From NCBI GenBank assembly GCA_964034945.1, contig OZ035962.1:109744034-109808033 (forward strand): a stretch of DNA of 64,000 nt, given 5' to 3'. Positions within the stretch are counted from its first letter, which is position 1. Each line of letters begins with the position of its first letter. Source of the DNA: Chrysopilus asiliformis (Eukaryota > Arthropoda > Insecta > Diptera > Rhagionidae). Shown piece by piece: positions 23,401 through 31,140 of the stretch. The notes under the pieces were generated by a model. That model worked only from the letters and a program-made list of their open reading frames with translations. It was not told where the DNA came from and searched no databases. Made by a program: the position numbers and the translations under genes.

Positions 23401-26188
23401 TACTAGGCCTGAAAATACTCCTCAAAATTGAACAAAATACTTTTTTTTTGAAAATCTGAAACGACAGCCTTGATTTAGCTGCTTTTTTCGCGATTTTTTG
23501 TGTGGAGTTTAGGATTTTCGTCATACTACCGCAGATCTCCTGCCACCGAACAGTATTACGTATTTCTGTACCCCAGAGGTAAACTGTCGTAACTGCCAAA
23601 ACCGCGATTTTGGGGTTATTGTTGTAACTACATTGTGGGGACGTATATATTATATCAACTAATATTTCGTTTAAACAATGTCCTAAAATAAAATAAACTA
23701 CAAAAGTTTCAAATAATTACCGAAAGTCATACACAATAAAAAGTTTGCAATTCCGAACTAAATGGCTCTCCTGTAAAAATGTCAGTTACGACAGTTTACC
23801 TCTGGGGTACAGATTTTATCCTATAATATAATACGAGGAATGTCTGTCTGTCTGTCTGCACAAACGATCTCGAAAACCCGCCTAACGATTTTAACGAAAC
23901 TTGGTGGTTAGGGATTTTCGGGGACAAAAAACCGATCTAGATAGGTCTCACCTCTGAGAAAATTCCCCTCGATACCCCTCGCCTGTTATCTTCGAATTGG
24001 GTGGTCCGATCTTAATGAAACTTTACAGTATTACTAAGCGCGCTAAGGGCTTTCGATTTTTTCACTACAAACCTGACTTTTCCCTCCCCTCGATACCCCT
24101 CGCCTGTTATCTTCGAATTGGGTGGTCCGATCTTAATAAAACTTGACAGTATTACTAAACGCGCTAAGGGCTTTCGATTTCTCTACTACAAACCTGACTT
24201 TTCCCTCCCCTCGATAACCCTCACCTGGTGTCTCAAAACAACGTTTCAAAAATCGGTGACAGCGATTACTCAATAACCACTCATCCGATTTTTATGAAAT
24301 TTTGTTATCGCGCGTTAGTTTTAGTTCTAGCTTTCTAGGTCGGGAATTTAAAAACTCTGGAAAAGCTCTGTAAAGATAATGTGAATTTAGTTTTTCTCTA
24401 AATTAGCAAAAGTAGGATTTTGAGGTCGCCGAGCATGGCTCGGTCTTCCTGGTACTGAACCACAAATAAGGCCACCCTATCCAAAAAAGCTGGATGTAGG
24501 AGATTATCAGCATTGCTGTGGATTTACTTATCCAACAAGCGGAATCAGAAAATTTAGAGCCAAAACATAACAAAAGCTATAATTGCCGTCTGACGGACGG
24601 ATAGACGGACGGACATGCAAAATTCAATTTTTTTATCATTCTAAACACACTGGTGTAATTCATTTTTGTGTGTGATGACGAGATCTTGACGTTAGAAACG
24701 GCAAGGCAAATCTAATATACCCTTTCGGTTCACCATACGGGTATAAAAATCAGGAAAGTTTTACACAGTTTCCGTACAGAATTAAGTCTCTTAAATTAAC
24801 CTCCTTTCATACATATGTAACTACTAAGGACCATTTAGGTCTAACTATAAAAAATTTACCAAATCATACACGAATCTCGAATAAAATCCAAATTAATTAG
24901 TAAATAAAATATATTGTACGGTTATACAGTTATTTAACGCTTTAGATGTAATTCGTTTATCAACAGAATATCTTATAACAACCTCGGCACAACTACAGGT
25001 GGACCCTTTTTGCCTAGATTACCTTCAGTTACGGCTATCGTGTTGCTTATAAGGGCTATAAAATTGGACAAGGTATATAAAAATGGACAGAGTAATATTA
25101 ACAAAAGAAAAAAAAAATGCCCAAAATCGTCGTCGATATGACCCTATAACCCTCATTGCTGTCAACAATTTTGTTACAATATATACACGTCTGGTGGCGT
25201 TGATCGATAAAAGTCATCAAATCGTGTCAATGAAAATAAAAACAGGTCTACAAGGACTCGTTAACAGCTTTTCACCCTTCAAGGATAAAAATCTTTTGCT
25301 GTCATAAAACAACAAAATGACCAAAAATTCCAGCCAGTGTCCAAACATCTCGTCTTCTCATTTATTGTTTAATACAGTGGCATTTAATGTGATATGTATA
25401 CAAAATACATAGACAAGTTATAATAAAACAAGCCCAGAAAGAGGAAAACACCAACAAATAAAAGGGCGACTTCATTCCGTATATTATGGATCTTTTGTCA
25501 TGGAGAAAAAAAATCAAATATTTTTTCCACATTCTATACTTAATTTTATTTACTTTTGCCACCATTCAAGGACGAAAAAAACGACGAAGTGGGGTCCTTT
25601 TAATTTTGCTTTTGTTAAATTTTATTCATTCATTTCGCATAAATCGTCAAAAGAATACCAAATTAAAGAAATGAGGTGTTTCGAAAGGGAAAAGTGATGG
25701 TTTTTTTCTGTGCGATATTGTTTGGAAAATACTCATACTATATTCTATCACTTCAACTCTTAACTTTAAAATTAATTTAATTAAAATGTTTCTAGGGTGT
25801 ATTTTTTTTTGTCTTTTCCCTTTTGATTTTCTTTTTAAATAATTCGTTTTTTTTTTCTTCTTCGGTATGATTACAGGGCACAGAGTATCTGGAGGGCTAT
25901 AGCACAAATGTAACGAAATCATGGCAACAGCCAAGTCGATGTAAACCGAAAAGACTTTTTGCCACGGAGACAATACCGGAGCTAGAATTACCTGTACTGC
26001 AGGAGGACGATAGCAATAATATAATTGAAGGTGCAGCGAGAAGTAAAGTTTCAAGGAGTTCGGCTACGGAAACGATGGGACTTAGTGGTACTCAAGGAGT
26101 ACATAGAAGTTACATAGCATTTCAAATATCCCTGTGGTATACAACTGTAGCTGTTATATTGCAAAGGATAATTGTCCCTTTATCGTAA
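1678..26188 (+). CDS. olf413: DBH-like monooxygenase (MOXD1-homolog/olf413 type), 3' five exons; join(1678..1847,2754..2916,3325..3460,12550..12718,25877..26188)
   Basis: This is the C-terminal part of a copper type II, ascorbate-dependent monooxygenase homologue (PHM/DBH/MOXD1 family), secreted or membrane-bound in the secretory pathway. Five exons join in frame: phases fit at every junction and the sum is 315 complete codons plus two bases of a split codon, ending with TAA. All donors are GTAAGT or GTAAGC. Landmarks in order: WRHIIPPG then SEGQC (human MOXD1 has WHVIPPG..SEGHC), FAVMMQTH (CuM HxH site), LPGD-like MPGDRLIAEC, TLGG, REESC (usual place of the EMC methionine ligand), LYYPR, LTTC, then a weakly conserved tail and a hydrophobic C-terminus. 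The 5' exons with signal peptide, DOMON and CuH domains are outside the window. Family membership is firm; the choice of olf413 (MOXD1 homolog 2) over the other insect MOXD1 homologue is from memory and less sure. The substrate is unknown. Confidence 0.85.
1848..2753 (+). other. Intron 1 (phase 0)
   Basis: A 906-bp intron between GTAAGC and AAAAATAG. The acceptor lacks a strong pyrimidine tract, but the frame and homology on both sides (..KLRQ, IRRNEELPP..) support it. A possible MITE sits at 2107-2326. The open frame at 2461-2682 inside is not exon-like. Confidence 0.7.
2107..2326. repeat. Possible MITE with GTTTACAC-type ends
   Basis: The left end reads GCACCGTTTACAC and the right end reads, in reverse complement, GGCCTCGTTTACACCTGC. 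The ends are inverted and share GTTTACAC with the better supported MITE at 19732-19901. The flanks (taat / tgag) give no clear target duplication, so this is a weak call. Confidence 0.35.
2754..2916 (+). CDS. olf413: Exon b of the monooxygenase gene
   Basis: A phase-0 start on ATC after AG at 2752-2753, ending with one base (G) of a split Gly codon before GTAAGT at 2917. It encodes 54 codons including EELPPIAHDSN, NYQEYRRLPTP, MPGDRLIAECIYDSSSR and ITL. The MPGD..I.EC..D segment corresponds to the LPGDNLITEC segment of human MOXD1; its Cys is the one that pairs with the Cys next to the Met ligand in the family fold (C293-C315 in rat PHM). Confidence 0.85.
2917..3324 (+). other. Intron 2 (phase 1)
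   Basis: A 408-bp AT-rich intron, GTAAGT to TATTTCAG. It holds nothing recognisable apart from A- and T-runs at 3060-3110. Confidence 0.8.
3325..3460 (+). CDS. olf413: Exon c of the monooxygenase gene: position of the lost Met ligand
   Basis: It starts after TTTCAG and completes the Gly codon (G|GT GGC), giving the TLGG motif. It then encodes LTTREESCIVLTLYYPRQ, KKLTTCHSLPSLP and SLGIEELA, ending with AT of a split Met codon before GTAAGT at 3461. In rat PHM the third CuM ligand is M314, in the sequence EMC; human MOXD1 has SEMC and DBH has EEMC. Here the codon is AGC (Ser), giving EESC. The two cysteines (ESC and TTC) that complete the domain's disulphides are kept, which argues for a folded protein rather than a decaying gene. 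Confidence 0.88.
5217..5705 (+). repeat. Long pyrimidine-only tract: (CT)n with CTCA interruptions, then TTCCTG/CTTTT repeats
   Basis: Nearly every base on the + strand from 5217 to about 5705 is C or T, the main exceptions being A in CTCACT repeats and a few G. The first part (to about 5489) is a CT microsatellite; the second (about 5510-5705) is T-rich with TTCCTG hexamers. All three forward frames stay open because the tract lacks stop codons, giving artefactual open frames of 181-239 codons. It lies inside intron 3, on the sense strand of the gene. Confidence 0.95.
6015..6387 (+). mobile_element. Non-autonomous DNA transposon with 6-bp target duplication, copy 1
   Basis: 373 bp bounded by CCACAGAACTATA at the left and TATATCTATGG at the right (imperfect inverted ends CCAYAGA..). 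ACCCCA directly repeated at 6009-6014 and 6388-6393 is a clean 6-bp target duplication. The inner sequence matches the reverse complement of 45941-46301 along its whole length. It holds no long reading frame. The superfamily is not clear from the ends. Confidence 0.85.
9369..9405 (+). repeat. (CGTCAT)n microsatellite
   Basis: About five to six CGTCAT-type hexamers within intron 3. They give rise to short His/Arg- or Val/Ile-rich open frames that do not look like exons. Confidence 0.8.
10468..10916. repeat. MITE with about 34-bp inverted ends
   Basis: The left end TCCATTGCCATGACTTCTGT (continuing AACTGCAAAAAAAT) recurs at the right as its reverse complement, ending at 10916 (..GTCATGGTAATGGA). 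Internal DNA has no coding frame. No convincing target duplication is seen, so the exact ends may be off by a few bases. Confidence 0.65.
11221..11470 (-). repeat. Fragment of the GGGTGACC-end repeat family
   Basis: Its reverse complement contains the words GTCCCGGGAACTAAAC, a CGATCACTAAAATATGC-like stretch and TGCGGCGCAAAT. These match the order seen at 34738-35160 and within the fuller element at 60123-61357. It looks like a diverged partial copy. Confidence 0.55.
11716..11953. repeat. 238-bp near-palindromic MITE, copy 1
   Basis: The terminal inverted repeat begins CAGGGCACCAATCATAT and extends about 70 bp on each side, through GACGCGTCTCTG..TTCGACTTCGACG and AACTCTTGACTTCGC. The two arms are separated by about 90 bp that are themselves partly complementary. 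The second copy is 62802-63039, of identical length. No target duplication is recognisable. Open frames on both strands inside it are consequences of the palindrome. Confidence 0.85.
12550..12718 (+). CDS. olf413: Exon d of the monooxygenase gene
   Basis: It starts after ATTTTCAG with G completing the split Met codon (AT|G) and ends on CCG in phase 0 before GTAAGT at 12719. It encodes NSNPVLISSPPDLAGMTLES, RLVSYDWENQF, FQQVTRRGSFKPLCWGAKNH and LIP. The region lies after the catalytic core. Human MOXD1 has a matching segment (..FIIKSPKQYKNLSFMDAM..) at this place. The reading frame is open upstream of the acceptor as well, but those residues do not fit the family. Confidence 0.85.
13147..14000 (+). 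repeat. Minisatellite, seven units of about 122 bp
   Basis: Unit starts lie at 13147, 13269, 13392, 13513, 13635, 13757 and 13879, spacings 121-123 bp. Each unit contains AAGGATAACGGAAGGTCCTG, GGATAACGTGATTATCC, TTTTCCGGAAAA and GGGTTTTTGGGGTCGCTGAA. GGATAACGTGATTATCC is nearly self-complementary, as is TTTTCCGGAAAA, so each unit carries two short palindromes. Confidence 0.95.
14059..14320. repeat. Long inverted repeat, arms about 119 bp, loop about 24 bp
   Basis: The left arm (14059-14177) and right arm (14202-14320) are almost perfectly complementary, running from AAAAGCTTTTATTAAAA through GCACTAAAAAG, TTTTCTGGACGCTGTG, ATCACAAATATAAAAGC to GCGAGATAAA. The loop is GCATAAAACAATAAAATAAA plus four bases. 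A matching palindrome stands at about 51025-51290. Confidence 0.92.
15453..15724 (+). mobile_element. 272-bp TA-type MITE, copy 1
   Basis: Ends CACTCAGAAAAATG and CATTTTTCTGAGTG are inverted. Inside, AGGTTAACTCTGACC and GGTCAGAGTTAACCT form a second inverted pair near the right end. Copies at 54501-54772 (inverted) and 60941-61222 are flanked by TA on both sides; here the flanks read CA and AA, so one or both have mutated. The TA duplication points to a Tc1/mariner-type mobiliser. Open frames in it are shadows shared by all copies. Confidence 0.85.
18530..18627. mobile_element. 98-bp MITE, copy 1
   Basis: Ends CCCAAGTAACCAAATA and ATTTGGTTACTTGGG, with inner GCGTAAAGTGGTCGT and ACGACCACTTTACGC, make almost the whole element a hairpin. 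Flanks are CA on both sides. A second element of identical length, related ends and the same ACGACCACTTTA word lies at 63465-63562. Confidence 0.85.
18804..19117 (+). mobile_element. Non-autonomous Helitron family A, copy 1
   Basis: It runs from a diverged left end (TCTATGACTAATATATAAAA) through GAGTCTGTCTGTCTG, TTCCTCTTTCACGCAAAAAT and TCGCGGGGAAACTACCGAGC to AACCCGGCAAGCTAG|T. Compared with the copy at 34375-34692, the right half of the subterminal hairpin (CGACGGGT..) is missing, yet the element still ends in CTAG before T. There is no coding sequence. Confidence 0.7.
19126..19310. mobile_element. MITE with GGGCCAGATA ends
   Basis: GGGCCAGATATTCGATACCC at the left matches the reverse complement of GAATCGAGTATCTGGCCC at the right. 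TAT flanks both sides (19123-19125 and 19311-19313), a possible 3-bp duplication. The interior is full of GCAAG/CTTGC words (AGCAAGCAAGCAAG, GCTAGCTAGCAAG). It lies 8 bp after the Helitron end. Confidence 0.75.
19732..19901. mobile_element. MITE with TTA target duplication and TGACA-rich interior
   Basis: Ends TGCTGGGTTTACACGAATGACA and TGTCATTCGTGTAAACGCAGCA are inverted with one mismatch. TTA is repeated at 19729-19731 and 19902-19904. The pentamer TGACA or TGTCA occurs many times inside, in both orientations. A 3-bp TTA duplication is typical of PIF/Harbinger-type mobilisers. Confidence 0.85.
21596..21677 (+). repeat. (GATGTC)n and (CA)n microsatellites
   Basis: About four GATGTC hexamers at 21596-21622 and a (CA)n run at 21654-21677, inside intron 4. 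They produce the short DVDVDV and HTHTHT frames seen here. Confidence 0.85.
22735..22915. mobile_element. MITE with TTA duplication and repeated CAATGTTACTTGACA words
   Basis: Ends AGGCGCCTCCACACGTTCAA and the matching inverted TTGAACGTGTTGAGGCTCCT, flanked by TTA at 22732-22734 and 22916-22918. The word CAATGTTACTTGA or its reverse complement recurs about five times inside the 181 bp, both as part of the ends and internally. Confidence 0.85.
23002..23386. mobile_element. MITE with TAA duplication and repeated GAGAGTTACTCGC words
   Basis: Ends AGATGCCGGTCCACATGAGA (continuing GTAAAT) and inverted ATTTACTCTCATGTGGACCA followed by GTACCT. TAA flanks both sides (22999-23001 and 23387-23389). 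Versions of GAGAGTTACTCGCG occur repeatedly in both orientations. Size is 385 bp. The short open frames in it are not genes. Confidence 0.85.
23819..24457 (+). mobile_element. HINE-like element B, copy 1
   Basis: It starts CTATAATATAATACGAGG followed by (TGTC)n, CACAAACGATCTCGAAAACC and AACGATTTTAACGAAACTTG, has about two and a half 121-bp tandem units (GATACCCCTCGCC..GATCTTAATGAAACTT..ACAAACCTGACTTTTCCC; starts 23971, 24092, 24213), and ends with the hairpin CCGAGCATGGCTCGG then TCTTCCTGGTACTG. The second copy is 43977-45122. It is noncoding. Confidence 0.78.
24566..24745 (-). mobile_element. DINE-1-like (HINE) element, internally deleted copy
   Basis: Both ends of the family are present (CATAACAAAAGCTATAATTG at the left; CCATACGGGTATA at the right), but about 400 internal bp found in other copies are missing. 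The junction falls at AATTGCC|GTCTGACGGACGG. Read on the minus strand it begins TATACCCGTATGG, then a second TATA/GGGTATAT word, GTCCGTCCGTCTATCC, wording like that of Drosophila DINE-1/INE-1. Confidence 0.75.
25877..26188 (+). CDS. olf413: Terminal exon e of the monooxygenase gene, with hydrophobic C-terminus and TAA
   Basis: It starts in phase 0 after GATTACAG and runs 103 codons to TAA at 26186-26188. It begins GTEYLEGYSTNVTKSWQQPS then RCKPK, which fits the end of the MOXD1 core (..INVTKSW-like, with an NVT glycosylation sequon). About 40 residues follow that are rich in E, D, S, T and look disordered, and the protein ends with roughly 25 mostly hydrophobic residues (AFQISLWYTTVAVIL near the end). 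This tail could be a membrane anchor or a GPI-attachment signal; small residues upstream (SSATETMGLSG) could host the cleavage site. The tail contains Q and R, so either reading is uncertain. Confidence 0.85.
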   Translation, partial: GTEYLEGYSTNVTKSWQQPSRCKPKRLFATETIPELELPVLQEDDSNNIIEGAARSKVSRSSATETMGLSGTQGVHRSYIAFQISLWYTTVAVILQRIIVPLS

Positions 26189-27250
26189 AATATAGCTAAT
26201 AGAATAACTACACATAGTATATAAATAATAATAATGAAAAACCCTTTTTTATACATAAATATAAATAATTATAATAATAATGATAAATCAAATTTAATAT
26301 CAACTGAAAGTACGGAAGAGAACCATTGCGCATACGGTGTAAAAAACTGGGAAAATGAGTATGAAAAAAGATTTTTTTTTTTTCAATCAAGTGAGTGTGT
26401 ACACATGTAGGGTAAAAAAACGACTAAAATTGGTTGTACATAAAACTAATTAGGACATTGTTAAACTATTGTATTAAAGTGAAAAACAGAACTTCAAAGA
26501 AAATTAATTACTACTATTATTGTATCATAATTTTTTCTTTTAAATATTTTGAATTTTTATGTCTGATGTAAAAAAAATGTAAAATTAAATAAGTTTTCAA
26601 AAAACGACTGAAACAAAACAAAAATAATAATTTATAAAATTGATGGAGAACTGCGACAGATATTCAAAAGTATTTTTGTTAAAAGTTTTATAAAGAAAAA
26701 CCACTTAATTCGAACTGAAAACCATTTAAAAGGTCTCTAAAAAAATTAACAGCTGTGGTGAAAATTCTCATTTCTCATTCGTCAGGTATTTTCCGGAACT
26801 TAGGCCCGCCGTACACTTGAGCTAAGTTAGTTCACCTATGTGCCTGTTTTGACCTTAACGTGGCGTGTTTCGTCACGTATCAAAGTGAGGACAATATGAA
26901 CTGCTAAACGTCCACGTCTAAACAGGCACATAGCTGAGCTAACTTAGCTCAAGTGTACGGCGGGCCTAAACCATCCTTTTTACTTTTCAAGAAATTTATT
27001 GTGTTTTTCTTCAAATGTCAAATCGGGACTCCTCAAATGTCAAATCGGGAGACCGGCTTCTCAAAGTGTTGTTTCACCCTGCTGCTAAAAACTTTTTCTA
27101 ATTAAAATAAACTTCAATCCCAAATAGAAATCCTGTCAATCTAATAACCCTTAGTAGATTTGTATATTTAACAAATTCCTCTTTTTCGATCTCTTAACTA
27201 TTTTTCGGAGAAAAAAAAATATATAAAAAATGAAAAACTTTCTGACCTTA
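26189..27250 (+). other. 3' UTR and downstream flank of the monooxygenase gene
   Basis: AT-rich sequence after the stop codon. Candidate polyadenylation hexamers are ATTAAA at 26473-26478 and AATAAA at 27106-27111. A MITE sits at 26803-26966, so if the later signal is used the MITE is transcribed in the UTR. The true end cannot be read from the sequence. Confidence 0.4.
26803..26966. mobile_element. MITE with GGCCCGCCGTACACTTGAGC ends
   Basis: A nearly perfect inverted repeat of about 28 bp: GGCCCGCCGTACACTTGAGC continuing TAAGTTAG, and its complement ending at 26966. TA flanks both sides. A second inner inverted pair (ATGTGCCTGTTT / AAACAGGCACAT) extends the hairpin. It lies 0.6 kb past the stop codon, on the likely transcribed side. 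Confidence 0.85.
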
Positions 27251-27598
27251 AGGCCCAACTACGATAGACATAGAAGCGCATATGTTAATGTCAAATTCCC
27301 AACGAATATTGACATACATAGCTGTCAACATAAAAGCTAATCTTCATTTTACCACAAGTGGAAATTAATATGGCACCAATATTATTAAATTCACACTATA
27401 ATTTTAGGTTATGTTCACTATTTATATATGCCAGTTCCATTTGTATCGAATTATTCATGCTTAATGAAAGTTTAACGAAGGTTTGAAAGTGGCAACACTT
27501 TGACACATGTCTATTGTGGGTAATAACATTGACTTTTTTATTCTGGAAATGACATATGCAGCTACATATGCGCTGCTATGTCTATCATAGTTGGGCCT
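27251..27598. mobile_element. 348-bp MITE with TTA target duplication
   Basis: Ends AGGCCCAACTACGATAGACA (continuing TAG) and inverted CTATGTCTATCATAGTTGGGCCT. TTA is present at 27248-27250 and 27599-27601. The words CATATG and ATGTCA recur inside. This is PIF/Harbinger-like by its 3-bp duplication. Confidence 0.85.
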
Positions 27599-27601
27599 TT
27601 A

Positions 27602-30600
27602 CTCGTTTTGAAGACCTAAACCCTGGAATCACTAGACCGATTGAGCTTAAATATTAGACCATGCATTCTCACGGAAGAAATCAAGAGAAAAGACAGGAAA
27701 ACTGCTACAAAAACAGGCAGCCATCGTATAACACAATTTCGTTCAACGCGATTTTAGAATTATGCCAATATTCGCAAAGCGCCATACTGCTTGGAACATT
27801 TATCCGTATTTATACAAATACAAAGCGTAGTTTTTTCCATATCTCATTGAGCTTCACATAACGTGATTTTGATAGCGCGATATTTTTTGGGAACGAAACT
27901 TGCGGAATTTTCTTTCGGTTTTTTCAAGTGAATTCTGTTTTTTCAACTGAATTTGTTAAAAAAAAGAAAAATTTTCAATGATTTTGTCTACAGCAAATTT
28001 TGTTTGGTTCAAATTTTGACTACTAAAAAGAAAATCTGTTTTTTTTATAAAGTTCCTTTTTTCGTTCCTTAACCCATTTTGTATTGTCAGTTGAAATTTA
28101 CGACGTAATTAAGAGGTGAAAAGTTGAAATATCAACAACACAATAGAAAAAAGAGACCTTTTAAAATTTTCTTAAGAATTACGAGGTAACTTTAATTAAA
28201 ATGGTTCATTTTCATAAGAGGAAGGTGGAACAAAATGTGGTTGTGCTGCTTTAACATATTACAAACAATAAATTATAGTTTATGAACACAAATGGGCATT
28301 ATTAACATTTTTTTTAAAAGAATATTAAGATTTTTGTTTTATTTTTTAAACAGTTTTATAAACAATTTCTCAATATCTACCCAACTGAATTTTTATTGCA
28401 AATTCGTTAAATTTTGAATTCCTGTCAAACTTTGTTTCAATTCCAAAAAAAAAACAATCAAAAAATTTGAAAAAAAAACGTAAAAAAAAGTCTTGTAGCG
28501 AACTGAAAATGAATAAAAACACTGTTAAATAATCTATAAATAAATAATTAGATGTAAGTAATAATTCAAAATAAAAAAAACTAAATAAAATAACAATTGT
28601 GATGAAATTTAAGCAAAAGAAATAAAATGAGATACGGAAAGAAATACAACAAATTGGAAGCTATATGAAGAAAGAAAAAAAAACTCTTACATATAAATAG
28701 TTGTTTGTTTTTATTTTATTTAATTTTTAAAAAGAAATAAAATGAAAATGTTGTAAATACTTATAGGATACTAAAAGTAAAAAAAACGCGATGATTGTTG
28801 TTGATTTAAAATAAAAATGATGATAAAAAGATACTAAATTGTAAATAAAAGCTAGTATTTAAAAAAAAATTGAATAACTTTATATTTTGTTAGTTCTTTA
28901 TCAATTCCACAATAATTAATTATAAATTATTATTATTTCCAGTTCGAAATGTATGTCATGGAGATGTTAAAATAGCGAACTTGAATTTGAAAAATAATTA
29001 CTTATGAAAAAAAAATGAGACAGTCGGAGCTTGTAAAGCAAAAAGTGTTTTTGGTGATTGGTACGTCTTTGCCACCAAATAAAATACATTTCTAGTGGCA
29101 GATACGTGCTGGATACCAAAAATGTTAGCTGGATTTTGATTAGAATTTTTATTAATTTTCGGTAATTTCAAAAATTGAAAAGTTTCGATTTTCTTTTACA
29201 AGGCGCCTAAAATTATTTTATTTACGCGATTATATCTCAATATTGTATTAATTTTACCTAAATATTTAAAGAAAAATAAACTACAAGAAAAGCTCTCTTC
29301 ATGACTACACCAGAAACCCAGTTAAATTTATAAACAAACACTGTAAAAATGCTTTTGTATATTTTTTATAATAACTTATATATTTTCACTATTATTATAA
29401 AATATATATTAATTTATTAATTAATATATATTAGTTATACAATTTACTAATTTATGATATTTCCAAACATGAAAATTATAATAATCAGACAAGGGTTACC
29501 AAAATTGAAAATAAACTGTGGCCAGAATCATGTCTGAATATTATTAATTTTTATGTTATTTTTATTATTATTTAATTTGATAAAGAAAATTAAAAATGAA
29601 GAAAAACATAATTTCTATAACTAGTCACTGGAAGTAAGATTCTGAATATAACACATAAAACAATTTTCAAACTCAAAAAATTTTTAAATGCCAAATTCAG
29701 TTGCTAAAAAAAATCGGATAATTTTATTTTTGAATTTCCATTCTTCAGGAAAATCAAATCTCAACATTTTCATTTAACAGTCAAAATAGTTAAACCTTGT
29801 GAAATGAAAAGTTTCCAAAAAATTAATGAAAACTTTAAAGAATATAAAACTCTTTTGAATGGAAAAAATCAATAAATAAATGTAGGTTTCACCCAATCAT
29901 ATAACTATAAAAAAAGCTCGTCTTCAAATTATGTCAAAACTGAATATAGAAAGATCAAAGGCTAAATTAATAGAATTCAAGTATGGAAGATTTTAAGCAA
30001 ATAGCAAGAAAAAAAAGATAAAATATTGTTTTTATACATAATGAATAAAAAAAAACCTGTATTATATGAACAAAATGAAATATGAACAAAATATATTAAA
30101 CTAAATTGTTTTACTAAAAATTACACAATTTTTGTTTTATTTTATAATTTTTTTCCTTCATTTTCTGATTTTATTTTCATTTTAGCATCGTTACAGATAT
30201 TTTATTTCTCCTTGTTTGTAAATTTCGATCGAAATAGTAAGATTTAAATAGAATTAGCCTCATGAATTAAATGAGACAGAAGAAAATTTGTAATCTTGTG
30301 AAAAATTTCCTCGGAAATTTCAAATTACTGTGAATTTAAAGATTTTATTTTAAAAAAAACATTAACACAATTGCTCGTAACTTAGTGTAGATATGTAGTT
30401 ATAGTGAATGAATTAGAAATTTCCAAAATAAACTAAACCGAATCTGGCTATTGCTAATTTTAAGCATTTAGGAGCTATCAATAAAAAACGTTAAAAAATT
30501 AGGAGGGCAGGTAGGGAGGGTGGGCAGGGTCTTTGGTAATATAATGGCGGTATACAATACTACGCAAAAAAATCACGTGTAAGCGGTACAAGAAAAGAGG

Positions 30601-30660
30601 GAGCTTAAAACGCCAAAAATTATCGTGATGTATTTTATGGAGAACCCTTTATTACATTTG
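27602..30660. other. Very AT-rich spacer
   Basis: No exon, repeat family or RNA gene could be recognised. The stretch is dominated by A- and T-runs (for example 28440-28500, 29390-29460) and short TAATAT repeats. Open frames are few and short (for example 27661-27861) and look random. Confidence 0.6.
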
Positions 30661-30668
30661 GGAAAATA

Positions 30669-31061
30669 CAGTAATCCCTCAAACTCCACGGTTTCTAACT
30701 GCGCGGTTTCTAACTGCGCGGTTTCGCAACTGCGCGGTTTCTCAACGGCGCGGTTTCGCAACTGCGCGGTTAATTTTTTGACCAAGTTCAGATTGGTTGA
30801 AATAGTCCGCCTAATTCTGACAGAAACTGGCAACATTAGGGCAAGGTGAGGAAGTGGGGCTCAGCCCCAGGCTCTTTAATACAAAAATTTCGAACTGCGC
30901 GGTAAAAATTTCGCAGCTGCGCGGTTTTTTTTATAATTTTCGTTTAAAAAAACATGTTCCTAACCCCAAAATTTCATTCAAAGTAGGGTTCACAGTGCGC
31001 GGTTTCGGTTTGCATGCTCTTTTTGTGGAACGTATCTACCGCGCAGTTGGAAGGATAACTG
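30669..31061. mobile_element. pogo-like MITE with repeated AACTGCGCGGTTT words
   Basis: TA flanks both sides (30667-30668 and 31062-31063). Ends CAGTAATCCCTCAAACTCC and inverted CAGTTGGAAGGATAACTG share CAGTWATCC, the kind of ends found on pogo/Tigger elements. The interior repeats AACTGCGCGGTTTC about eight times. The interior is far more GC-rich than its surroundings. No transposase remains. Confidence 0.78.
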
Positions 31062-31140
31062 TATAAGCCAAGAAAAAAAATATAGATAATTTTGTATCAG
31101 TCTTGATCAGTTTAACCAACTTTGAACCCAAATTTATTTT

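Larger units (their letters stand above)
12719..25876 (+). other. Intron 4 (phase 0), 13.2 kb, rich in repeats
   Basis: Donor GTAAGT and acceptor GATTACAG preceded by a long T-rich tract at about 25838-25862. It contains the palindrome/minisatellite element 12975-14330, MITEs at 15453, 18530, 19126, 19732, 22735 and 23002, a Helitron at 18804-19117, a HINE-like element at 23819-24457 and a short DINE-like copy at 24566-24745. Stretches without recognised features: 14340-15450, 15730-18525, 19910-21590, 21680-22730, 24750-25870. Confidence 0.8.
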
